From the NCBI GenBank assembly GCA_016618085.1, contig JABLTG010000071.1:31419-95418 (forward strand): 64,000 nt of DNA. The letters are read 5' to 3'. This DNA comes from Neovahlkampfia damariscottae. Taxonomy: Eukaryota; Heterolobosea; Selenaionea; Neovahlkampfiida; Neovahlkampfiidae. The position numbers were made by a program, and so were the translations under genes. The notes under the pieces are model-generated. The model was not told the origin of the DNA, ran no database searches, and worked only from the letters and a program-made list of their open reading frames with translations. This document shows, in pieces, positions 21,815 to 32,450 of this stretch; positions within the stretch are counted from its first letter, which is position 1; each line of letters starts with the position of its first letter.

Positions 21815-24346
21815 TTATTTTTTTTTTGCATATTGAGCAAGTAAATCAGTAATATGTGCAATAAATTTATTAAGTTCACCAATTTTTCTTTCCTTTTCAA
21901 TAATTTCTTCTTTTAAATTAGTTACTGTTTTTTCAGAATATCTTTTGAAATCATCAAAATTTTGAATTTCAGCAACAAAATCTTTTGTTTGAGCAGTCAA
22001 TTTTGTCTTGATGAATTCATTTTCATTTTTCAATTTTTTCATTTCAATTTCATATTTTGATAATTCAATTCCTGATTTCATTCTTTCAGTATCAATTAAT
22101 TCATTCAATTTTACAATTTCTTCATCATATTTCGTTTTTAATTTTGAAATATCTTCTTCTGTTATTTTTTGAATTTGTTGACTTTTTTGCAAATCTTCAA
22201 TTTTTTCTTGTAATTTCTTGATCTTTGATGATTGGTCAATATTGACATCCACAATTTCAACATTTAACTTTTCAGTTGATTGTAACTTCTTTTTAAGTTC
22301 ATTTTTTGTTTGATTGAAAATATTAACTGTTTCATTCAATTCTGAAATTTCATTCATTTGTACATCATTTTGTTTGGTTAATCTTTCAATAGTCAATTGT
22401 TTTTCATTTAATTCCTTATCCAAAATATTATTAAATTGTTCTTTTGATTTTAATTGTTTCATTAAACTATCATTTTCTTCTTCAAATTTAGCTACTTTAG
22501 TTTTAAGTTTTTGAACATGTTTTTCAACAACATGATTTGTTTCTTCTAATTCTTGATTCTTTTTTAATAATTCATCAATTTGTAATTGTTGTAAATCTTC
22601 TAATACTTCTTCTGTAGGTGTCAATTTTTCAAAAATTTCATCTTCAGATTTTGTTTCTTCAATAACTTTTTGTTCTTGATCAACAGATTCAGATTCAATG
22701 CTTGATGTTGATTGTTCATTTTTTTCAATAGATTCTTGTGGAACTTGAAAACTTGAAAGATTATCTAAAAAGATACTTGATCCAAATACTGAAATTGAAC
22801 TTCCTGTCAGATCAAAACTATCAGAAATTTTTTTAACTTTTTTTTCTTCAAAAAGACTTTCTGTCATTGGAACAACCATCCAATTTTTATCTTCAAGATT
22901 AAATGAAGGTAATTCTTGATCCACATTAAATGATGAATAATCAACCAATGGTATTTTATTTTGAAATCCTGAAATCAAATCATGTGGAAGAATACCATTT
23001 GAAATCAATTTTGATCTTGTTTCATTTTCCTCTTTGATGATTCTGTTTAAATCAAAATTATTCAAAAGTTTCAAAAATTCTTCTTGAAATGCTTTTCTTC
23101 TTTGTATTTCAACTAAAATTGATGTATAATCTTCTTTTAAATGATTTGCTAATTTCAATTGTTTGTAAAGATGAGAGTTGTGAATAGAATTCGCTAAATC
23201 TTTGTGCATTTTGATAGATCTTGAATTATTTTCAATTTTTGATTTGATTTGCATCAATTTTTCCCAGTAAATGATGAACTCTGCAGTAAATGCATTTTTC
23301 TTTTCAACAAATTCTTTTTCTATTTCTTTCATATCTGAGTCTATCAAAGAAAGTGTAACATCAATATTTGTCAATTCTGAAATTAAATTTTCAATTTTCT
23401 CTTCTTCATCAATTGTAAAATCAGATACTTTTTTCAATTCATTTTCAAAATTCATCATATTTTCAAGGAATGGTGATAAAATTTTTTTTTCTTCTTCTTT
23501 GAGTGCCATAGCCTTTGAAATGTTTGTTTCAATCATATTTTTGAAATTGATATTTTCAAAAGATGGATATATTTCACAACAGATCTGTTTTAACATCAAA
23601 TCTTGTTTAACTATTCAAAAATCATCATTAGGAAAAATAAAAAAAACTTACTGATTCTTTCTTTAGTTTCTCTGAAGAATTTTTCAGCATCTTTCAATTC
23701 AATGAGTTCAAATAAGTTTTTAGCTTTCTTGTTTTTCAAAGGGATGTCTATTGGTGTTGATTTCAACTGTAAAAAACAAGGTTAAAAAATAAAATAAATT
23801 CTTACCTCAAAAATGGTTTTTTCGAGTTCAAGTTCATCAACGAATTTCTTTGATTCTGCAACTAATTGTTTGGTAGTTTTGCTTTCATTTTCTTGTTCTC
23901 TGAAACACTTTAATCTAAATTTTTTGTTTTTACGTTTTTAAGGAATTTACGTATAAATTTAAAGCTTTGAGCGAGTTATATTGATAATCTTGTAACTCTT
24001 TCATTTTTTTACAATTATCAAATCTTTTGAAAAAAACACTTTGGACTTGTTTGAAGTAATTTTCTTTTCTTCTTAAATGTTCAACGTGTTGATGGATATC
24101 AACTCCAAAATCGTTGTTGACTTTTTCTGTTTTTACACTTTCATTTACTTGATTTTCTTTGATGTACAATTTCTTTTCATTTGAGAAAAGAAAACAAACT
24201 TCTTCGGATTCGAGAAAAGTTCGAATTCTTTCTCCTTCTCTTGTTATTATGGTATTTTGATGATCAATAGTGGTGAGATAATCATCAAATTCTTGTGATG
24301 TGTAAAATTGATGAGTTTCTGTTGTTGTAACGTTGAACAACTTCAT
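21815..24346 (-). CDS. ATG11/FIP200-like coiled-coil scaffold (tentative)
   Basis: Four exons (24346-23934, 23899-23806, 23766-23652, 23610-21815) with introns of 34, 39 and 41 nt, 805 aa, all phases consistent. The first 60 residues look like a ubiquitin-like start as in FIP200/ATG11 (MKLFNVTTTETHQF ... FLFSNEKKLY). A helical region follows, including HLYKQLKLANHLKEDYTSIL and RRKAFQEEFLKLL, where ATG11-type proteins have their conserved core. Residues about 400-800 are a long coiled coil. ATG11/FIP200 organise the ATG1/ULK kinase complex in autophagy. The clear C-terminal claw domain of that family is not evident, so another coiled-coil scaffold remains possible. Confidence 0.5.
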
Positions 24347-24513
24347 TCTTCTTTCAATCTAAAAATAAATTTGGCCTGACCTATAAAATCAACTTGAAGC
24401 TTCAATTGAACTTTTTTTGATTGGATCAAAATGGTAATTTATTGAGCCTAATTCAGATCTAAAAAGAAAAAAAGTGCTTTGTTTTTTTAAACTGAAAAAC
24501 AAGAATCATTTTA

Positions 24514-25511
24514 TTAAAACTTTTTTTTTATTTCATTTTCCAAAGAAACTGTATCTTTTGCAAAGACTCTAATACCTTCTGACAACTTTTCAGTTGCCAT
24601 TTCATCTTCATTCATTGCCCATCTGAATGAACTTTCAGTGTAAACTATTTTTTCAAGAGTTTCAGCTTTTGCTTTTTCGACACTTAATTTTTGAGTCAAT
24701 TCTTTGTCATTTTTTGCCAATTGTGAAAGTAAAGCAGGACTGATAGTCAATAAATCAATTCCAGCAAGTTGTGTAATTTCATCAACATTTCTAAATGAAG
24801 CTCCCATAACAACAGTTTTATAATCAAAATTTTTGTAATAATTATAAATTTGAGTCACTGAAAGAACTCCTGGATCTTCATGTGGTGCATATGAATCTTT
24901 GTTGAATTTCTTTTTATTCCAATCTAAAATTCTACCAACAAATGGACTTACTAAAGTTGATTTTGCTTCAGCTGCAGCAATTGCTTGAGCCAAAGAAAAC
25001 ATTAATGTCATATTCACATGTATTCCTTCTTTTTCTAAGATTTCAGCTGCTTGAATTCCTTCCCATGTTGAAGCTATTTTAATTAAAATTCTGTCTGAAT
25101 CAATTCCTGCATTTTTATACAATTCAATGATTTTTCTTGCTTTTTCAACAGTGGACTTTGTATCAAAACTTAATCTTGCATCAATTTCAGTTGAAACTTG
25201 GAAAGTTAATTTTTTTTTGAATAAGTTGACCAACCTCTTCCTGGAATAATTTTTAAAATTTCTACTCCAAAATTGACGAATAATTTATCCATGCACAATG
25301 AAAGTTGTTCTTCTTTTGTTAATTTATCATTTTCTTTTGCAAATTTAATAGCATCATCAACGAGGAATTCATATTCTTTTAATTGAGCTGCTTTGTAAAT
25401 TAAACTTGGATTTGTTGTTGCATCCTGTGGTTTATATTCTTTGATAGAATTAATTTCACCTGTATCTGCGACAATTTGTGTTAATTTTCTGAGTTGTTCG
25501 AGTTGTGACAT
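24514..25511 (-). CDS. TAL: Transaldolase
   Basis: Exons 25511-25235 and 25196-24514 (38-nt intron, donor GTTGGT), 319 aa, the usual length for the TalB/TALDO1 subfamily. Key motifs: [22 protein letters not shown]-type segment across the splice, and the Schiff-base lysine in [13 protein letters not shown]. Also [10 protein letters not shown] and [14 protein letters not shown]. Catalyses transfer of a dihydroxyacetone unit between sedoheptulose-7-phosphate and glyceraldehyde-3-phosphate in the cytosolic non-oxidative pentose phosphate pathway. CCAATC at 25543-25548 lies about 32 bp before the ATG. Confidence 0.95.
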
Positions 25512-25791
25512 CTTTTTTCTCGGAGCTGTTTTTTAATTTTGACCAATCACTACCTTTTAGAAATCACTTTTGGGCACTTTTCCGATTGGACAACGGCCAA
25601 AACAAAACTGAAGTGTGAAAGAACAACAATGAGTGATCATAACTGTAAGAACTAATTTTATTCTTGAATTTGGATGTTTTAGTTGACAATTATTTTTCTA
25701 TTTATCAAAAGAATTTTTCAAATTTTTAAACCAATCATTTTTTACAACTCTAAACTTGAAGTATTTTTTACTGGTTCATAATTATTAATTT

Positions 25792-26703
25792 ATGCGCTGT
25801 AATCATTGTTGGAAACCAATAGAAGGTGATTTTTATATCACCAAATGCTCTCATGCATTTTGCGAAGCAGATGCTCAAAAATTCTTTTCGAAAGAATTAG
25901 TTTGTCCTGCTTGTGACAAACCATTAACTGCAAAGTAATAAAAGACAAAAAAAACTAACTAATAAATAGAGAAATAAAATCAGTAGAACCAAATTCTGAC
26001 AAATTAGTTGGGACCATTTTTATTTCTAATTTTTAATCAAAAACATAGAGCTGCCTCTGTGGTTTACCTCCAGATATTGGTAATAAAAAATAAACTGGTA
26101 AACTAATTTAAGCCATTGAATCTTGTCAAAATGCGATTCTTTTTTGGGATAATCAAAAAGAAGCTGAAATTAGATACCATGAATATATGAACAAAGAAAT
26201 TTCAAATAAACTTCAAACAGAAATTGGAAATAGTCGTGAAACTCTTTTATCAGCTGAAAATCAACTTTCTGTTCTTTCTTCAAGACTTGAAACTGCTTCA
26301 GATGAAATTGCCTCTCAAAAAAATGAAATTCTTGAATTACAAGAAAGATGTAATCAAAAAAGTAGAGAAAAATCAAAATTACAAGAACTCTACACTTCAT
26401 TAAAAAGAAAATATGACAATAAGGATTCAACAAATCTTCATTATTCCAAAGTACTTTTTTCTTGAGAATGTAACTTTTTTAAAGCCTATTGCTATTGGTG
26501 TTGGTGTTGAATCAAATGTTAAACCTTCTTTATTTTCAAGAAATGCATCTTCTGTTTTCAATTCAACAAAACAACCTGGGAAAATTGAAAAAAAATCATC
26601 TCCTTCATTTTTGCAAGGAAAGAAAACAAATTCAATTTTCAATAAGTCTCAAAGATTATTAAATCTTCAAAGACCAAAAACACCAAATTTATTCAATTTT
26701 TGA
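25792..26703 (+). CDS. HEI10: HEI10/CCNB1IP1-like meiotic RING E3 ligase
   Basis: Five exons: 25792-25934, 25970-26006, 26049-26079, 26113-26450 and 26485-26703; introns 35, 42, 33 and 34 nt; 255 aa (human about 277). N-terminal compact RING: MRCNHCWKPIEGDFYITKCS, then HAFC and CPAC. Exons 2-3 encode the family signature LCGLPPD, followed by ILFWDNQKEAE, a coiled coil, and the conserved EKSKLQELYTSLKRKYDN. The tail is basic and rich in Ser, Pro and Phe. HEI10 (Zip3 group) is a SUMO/ubiquitin ligase marking meiotic crossover sites. Two exons are under 40 nt, so an automated gene finder would miss this gene. Confidence 0.85.
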
Positions 26704-26778
26704 ATAAAATTTTGATAAGTTTTGTGCGAAAAATACATCTGTATTTTTATTGGTCAATTAGTGAAAAACAAGAAGGTG

Positions 26779-27987
26779 ATGAGTCAACAAACAACTTTTT
26801 TTTTCTTTATAATTTTAATCTTCTTTGCTACCGCTCAAGTTGAAACCTATTCAGATTCAAATTTAAACTTAAATTTAAAAAAAAAAGAATTCACATTCAT
26901 TATGTTTTACCCTCCTTACTGGTAAATCAAAAAAAAAAAATAATTGAATTTTGAAAGTAATATTTCGAAATCTTTTGCTCCCAAATTTGAAATTTTATCA
27001 AAAGAATTTCCATATGTTTCATTTGGAAAAATGGATCCAGAAGTGAATGAAAAAACAACAGAAGAGTTCAACATCATGTCATACCCATCTTTAATTTTAT
27101 TTAAAAATGGAATAGAATTTAGAAGTTATGCTGATGATATCAACGAAACAACAGTAAAAAATTGGTTGGACAGAAAAATCAAAACATCAACATACACCAC
27201 ATTAAACACTCAAGAAGAAATTGTTGATTTTGTGAAGAAAAATGAAAATTCAATAATTGGATATTTCAAAACCAAAGATGCATTAAATTTCAAAAAATTT
27301 AGAATGGCTCATGATGACGATAAAAATATGGATGATTTTATGACAGGTGTCACTTTTGATGAAAATTTAGTTGCAACTGAAGGAGAAGGTACAATTTATG
27401 TGAAACCAAAAGATGGAAAAGTTGTTAAATTTCAAGGGCAAATTCAAAAATTTTCAAGTTGGTTAGTTTTCAATGGTTTTCCTCCATTGGTTCAAAATTA
27501 TACTTACACTGTTTATTCAAGAGTTGATCAAAATGATATCCCACTTGGAATTCTTTATTTTAATTCAACTGATTCAGATGGAACAATGAAAAATATTAAA
27601 ATAATTGAAGAAATAGCTGAAAAATACAAAAACAAAATGTTATTTGCACATACAGATGGCATTGAATTCAAGGAAGATCTCAATCAATACGATTTGGAAG
27701 AAGAAGTAAAATTACCATTACTTGTTATTGCCAAGATCAAAACAGCTGAAAGTTATATCTACAAAGAGAAGTTTGAAAAAATTCCGTTAACAAATTACAT
27801 CAACAAAGTGCTGAACGATGAAATCGAACCAATTCAACCAAAAATGGAAGAAAATTTCAGAGAAGCAACTCCAGAAGAAATTGAACAAAATCGTGAAAAA
27901 TTCCAAAAAATATCCCCAGAAGAATTTGAACAATTGAAATCAACATTGAACAAACCAATCAATGAAGCAAAGAAAGATGAATTATAA
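26779..27987 (+). CDS. ER protein disulfide isomerase-like protein with CxxS site
   Basis: Exons 26779-26921 and 26958-27987, 36-nt intron, 390 aa. A signal peptide (MSQQTTFFFFIILIFFATAQ) and a C-terminal KDEL mark an ER-resident protein. The first thioredoxin domain reads FIMFYPPY then C-N-I-S across the splice, so the usual CGHC is CxxS. The cis-Pro motif is YPSLILFKNG. Two further thioredoxin-like domains follow without CxxC, then an acidic C-terminal helix. A CxxS site can form mixed disulfides but not a redox disulfide, so a chaperone or trapping role (as proposed for ERp44, which has CRFS) is more likely than oxidase activity. Confidence 0.8.
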
Positions 27988-28003
27988 ACATAAAATTTAA
28001 TTA

Positions 28004-29224
28004 TTACCAATTACATTTCATTCTTCTAATAAACTCATTTGAGATTTTTTTATCATTAATTTTGAAAGATGTTGGATTTTTCAATGAGATCATGTCAAAT
28101 GAAAATTTATCACCAAATGATTGTGGTTTTAAATTGAAGGCTTGATTTGGAATGGTAATTTGATCACCTACATTAATAGCTTTTGGTGATATATAATACA
28201 ATGAACAAAACACAATATTATTTTCACAATCCATTGTCCCAAGAATACTTTTGAAAAAAGAATTAAAAAATTAACAATTACATTAAATCTGAGAATTTGA
28301 TCTTTTCCATCACATTGAGTTTTATTTCACCATCAAATGTTTCATCCTTTGCAAGATTAAAAAATTCTGGAATTGAAAAATCTTTGAAATTTTCATTCTT
28401 TTCTTTGACTGTACAATTCGAAAATTGAATCATTTTTTCAATACAATTTCCAAGTAATTCCAATTCCATTTTAGCCATTGTGAATGTTTCATCTATTTCA
28501 TAAGCTGTTTTAAATCCAATAAAAGCCTCTTCAAATCTTTCAAGATATTTACATGCAATTGAGAGATTAAAGAATAATTCAGGTGTTCTTAAACCAAGAT
28601 TTTTTGATTTTATGTAACATTTATAGGAATTTATTAAATCCATTCGATCTAATGATTCATTCATGTATTTTGTAAAATATGAATTTCCATGTGAGTCTTT
28701 TGATGATTTCAAAAAAAAAAAAAAACTTACACCAAGATTTTGGATTTGAAAAATCAAGTGCTATAGCTTCCTTAGAGAAAGAGATACTCTCATTTCCTCT
28801 TAAACGATTAATTGAAGCTAATTTACAAAATGACTCGGAATTTTTTTTCTGGAAAGTAAGTGAGAAAAGCTATGGAAAAAGATACCATTTTCAAAGCGTA
28901 GTAAAAACATGATTCTGCTTGCGTGTAATCTTTTTTTTTCATGTATGTCTCACCAAGCAAATTCCAAGCTTGGATATTTTGTGGATCAATTTTCAAACTT
29001 TTTGTCAGGAATTGTTCAGATTCTTTTTTGTATTCATCTCCTATGCTGTTTATCACTCCTTGGATGTAATAGATTTCAGATTTCTTTATACTTTTTTCCG
29101 TTGTTTTTATTTTTGTTTTTAATTCTTTGACAATTTGCTTGATTTTGTTTGTTTTGTCGGTTCCAAAATAAGTGGATTCAAGGTTTATAAGTTCTGCACA
29201 TTTCTCCTCTACGTTGTTGACCAT
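28004..29224 (-). CDS. TTC5: TTC5-like TPR/OB-fold protein
   Basis: Exons 29224-28886, 28848-28731, 28696-28282 and 28247-28004 (introns 37, 34, 34 nt), 371 aa. TPR units include QAWNLLGETYMKKKDYTQAE, SWYSHGNSYF (rebuilt across a splice) and LFFNLSIACKYLERFEEAFI. After the last splice an OB-like domain begins ILGTMDCENN, with INVGDQITIPN and FSFDMISLKNP, matching the C-terminal domain of TTC5/STRAP. TTC5 recognises nascent tubulin N termini for mRNA autoregulation and also acts as a p300 cofactor. The tubulin role is plausible here but inferred. Confidence 0.8.
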
Positions 29225-29249
29225 CACTATTTCCCGCTAAATTCCACCA

Positions 29250-30681
29250 ATGAAAAATATTCCGGTCTTTATTTTTTTTCAAACTCTTTCAAGAATTTCA
29301 AATGAAAATAAAATTTTAGAACCACTTGAAAAAAAAATGAACCAATCATCTAATAATCAACTTTTTTTAATGTTTCTGAATAAACTGAAAAAGTTTGGAG
29401 CAAAAAAATATTTCATCTCCGCATTAACTTTATCATCAGCTTTCTACAGTTTAAAATATAATGAAACCGAAAGTGAACCACTGGTGAACACTTTAACACA
29501 TTTAGTTCGTTTTAGAACTTTAACAGGTCATCAACTTGAATGTAAAGAACTTCTAGACTGGGTATCAAGACAATTCAGAGATTTACCAGTTTACATTGAC
29601 AGATTTGAATCAAATGGATTTCCAATTCAAATAATAACCACACAACCTCATAAGTCTCCAAAAATTTGGTTAGTTTGTCACATAGATGTTGTTCCAGGAA
29701 GTGATTCTTTATTTGATCCACAAATGTTGGAAAATTCTAATCTTCAGTAAAAAAAAAAAAATTAAAAATTTTATCAACAGAGGAAGAGGCGTTTATGATA
29801 TGAAAATGGCCTTAGCATGTTATATACATATATTTAAAAGTTTAGGTGATGATTTAAAAAATTATGACATTGGAATTCTTTTGACAAGTGATGAAGAAAT
29901 TGGTGGGATGAATGGATGTGGATATTGCTTTCGTGAATTGAAAATTGGAGGTGGTATTGCATTAATTCCTGATGGAGGGTTTAATTGGAATATAGAAACG
30001 GCAGCTAAAGGAATTGTTCAACTCATTTTAAAATCAGATAAATCAATGTCAAATTTCTTATATTGCTTGAAAGATTTTAACACGTATTTTGAAAAGAAAA
30101 GAGCCATGCAAGATAAAAAATATTTTTCAACATATAATAGTTAGATTAGCTTCATTTTTTTTTAATTTGATTTTTCATAGTTGGGACAATTGCAGGTGAA
30201 CATGATTTATCTTTAGATGAAAACCCAAAAGTGAAATCAATGATTGATGTTAGAATTGTACCAACTGAAAATATGGACAAAGTAGTTGATGATTTACAAA
30301 GTATCACCAAAAAATTTGATGGTGTGGAATTGAAGAAATTGATTACAGGAGATTCACATTCAGTTGATACAAATGATTCAAGAATTCAAATGTTTAGAAA
30401 AATAGCGAAAGATTTATATGATATTGATGTTGGATATGTTAAAAGGTAAATTTTTAAATCTTTGTATTGAAAATTTCAAGTCATGGAGCTTCGGTAAATT
30501 AGAGTCAATTTTTCACATTTTTTAGGATGCAAGATTTTTTGGTAATCACGGAATTCCCACTTTGGTAGTTAGTCCTACAGGTGGTAATATTCATAGTGAA
30601 ACAGAGTGGATCAATATTCCTGACTATGTTAGATTTTACAATGTCATTTCAGATTGGACAATTAAATTGGGAAAAATTTAA
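29250..30681 (+). CDS. M20 family metallopeptidase
   Basis: Five exons: 29250-29746, 29781-30139, 30181-30445, 30481-30493 and 30526-30681; exon 4 is only 13 nt. About 429 aa. Motifs: WLVCHIDVVPGS (first metal His-Asp), GRGVYDMKMALACY (bridging Asp), LLTSDEEIGGMNGC (catalytic and metal Glu), MIDVRIVPTENMD (dimerisation lid), and GGNIHSETEWI with the last metal His. The order is that of acetylornithine deacetylase/DapE/carboxypeptidase G2-type M20 enzymes; the substrate is not determinable. A later ATG at 29338 is a possible true start, since the gap to the divergent TTC5 gene is otherwise only 25 bp. Confidence 0.85.
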
Positions 30682-30807
30682 TTGAAAGAAATAAATTTTA
30701 TTCATTTCATTCAATTGTTTTGAATTATTTTATTTCATGAGTTGTATAATTTGAATCATTTTGATTGGTTTGTTCCTCAAATTCGGTTGGTCATCTTTTT
30801 TGATTGA

Positions 30808-32447
30808 ATGAAGTGCATAAAAAAAAAGTTCCTATCCTTCAAAACTTGTAGATACAACCACTTCAAATCAACAAATCGATGCAATACTCAAGAAACTCCT
30901 GAATTCATTTGTTGTCGTAACGAACCTCCTACAATGGAAGTTTCTCTCAAAACTATCAAAGAAGCATTTACAAGAATGAGTAAGAGAAAATATAATATAT
31001 AAATATTAAGAAAATGATTATCAACCTACACCACTTGTTGAAAGTGAAAGATTTTCTCAAATCATTGGAAATGGAAACAAGATTTTTTTTAAAGAAGGTA
31101 ATTCACAAAACTGAATCCATTTTTTTATTTTTTAGAGCACAAACATATCACAGGATCTTATAAAGAAAGAGGTGCATTCAACAAAATTATGAGTTTATCT
31201 GATGAAGAAAAAGCTAGAGGGTAATTTGTCCATAATTTTAACTTTTAGAGTTGTAACAAATTCAGCCGGTAATCATGGTCAAGCAGTGGCTTATATTGCT
31301 CATAAATTAGGTATTAAAGCAACCATTGTCATGCCAAAACAAACACCTCATGTGAAAGTTCAAGGATGTGAGAAATATGGAGCGAATGTAATCGTTCAAG
31401 GAAATGGTTTTGATGAAGCATTTGAAATTGCATGTGGTTTATGTCGAGAAAAGAATTTAACATTTGTTCATGCATTCAATGATCCATATATTATCAGTGG
31501 TCAAGGTACATTAGGTTTAGAGATTTTACATCAAAATCCTTATATTGACACAATCATCTCTCCAATAGGTATTCTTTGCTCTTTGAATTTTAACCTTAAA
31601 ATAAGGTGGTGGCGGATTGATCGCTGGAACATCTTTGGCAGTAATATCAATTTTTTTGAATGTTAATTCTCTTTAGATCAAATCAATTAATCCAACTATT
31701 CACGTGTATGGTGTTGAAACAAAAAAAATGCCCAAAATGTCAGCAAGTATTAAAAGTGGTGGAATTCAAAAAATACCTTATCATGAAAGTATTGCAGATG
31801 GTATCACTGTAAAAAGTACTGGAAAAATTACTTATGATATTGTCAAAAAATATGTTGATGATTTTTGTGTTGTAGATGAAGAAGAAATTTCTTTCGCTCT
31901 TTTGAAGTTACTTGAAGTACAAACAAAATATAATTAATCATTGAATAGGAAGAAAAAACATTGGTTGAAGGTGCAGGAGCAACTGCATTGGCTGCTTTGT
32001 TGAGTGAAAAACTCAAATTTGAAAATAAGAATATCGCAGTTATTTTATCAGGTGGAAGTAATTCAATTCAAATTTTAATCATTTTTAGACATTGATACAA
32101 CTTTATTGAGAAATATTGTTGAAACAGGTTTAGTTGTTGATGGCAGATTAATTAGATTGAGAGTCGAATCAAAAGATGTTCCATATCAAATGGGAAGACT
32201 TGGTTATTTATTAGGTGATTTGGGCTGTAATGTTCATGATGCTCATTGGAGTAGAGGATTTGATGATGTACCATTGGGATACACTGCAATTTGGTTAACA
32301 GTTTCAATTAAAGGTCCACAAGTGATTCCTCAAATTACCAAAGCTTTAGATGAAGCAGATTTCATTAAATCATGGAATATTGCAACACACAAAAACAATA
32401 TTAGTCAAGATGATGCAAAATTAAATTTCTTAAAATATAAATCATAA
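30808..32447 (+). CDS. Threonine ammonia-lyase (threonine/serine dehydratase)
   Basis: Eight exons (30808-30979, 31011-31097, 31136-31220, 31249-31568, 31606-31640, 31677-31916, 31949-32057, 32089-32447), introns 28-38 nt, 468 aa. Fold-type II PLP enzyme: QPTPLVESERF, the PLP lysine in HITGSYKERGAFNK, SAGNHGQAVA, and the phosphate-binding GGGGLIAGTSLA spanning a splice. LVEGAGATALAA and SGGN follow. The C-terminal 120 residues form an ACT-like regulatory domain (RLRVESKDVPYQMGRLGYLL). Deaminates threonine to 2-oxobutanoate and serine to pyruvate. The start could be the later ATG at 30934, because the extra N-terminal 42 residues are not conserved-looking. Confidence 0.9.
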
Positions 32448-32450
32448 ATT

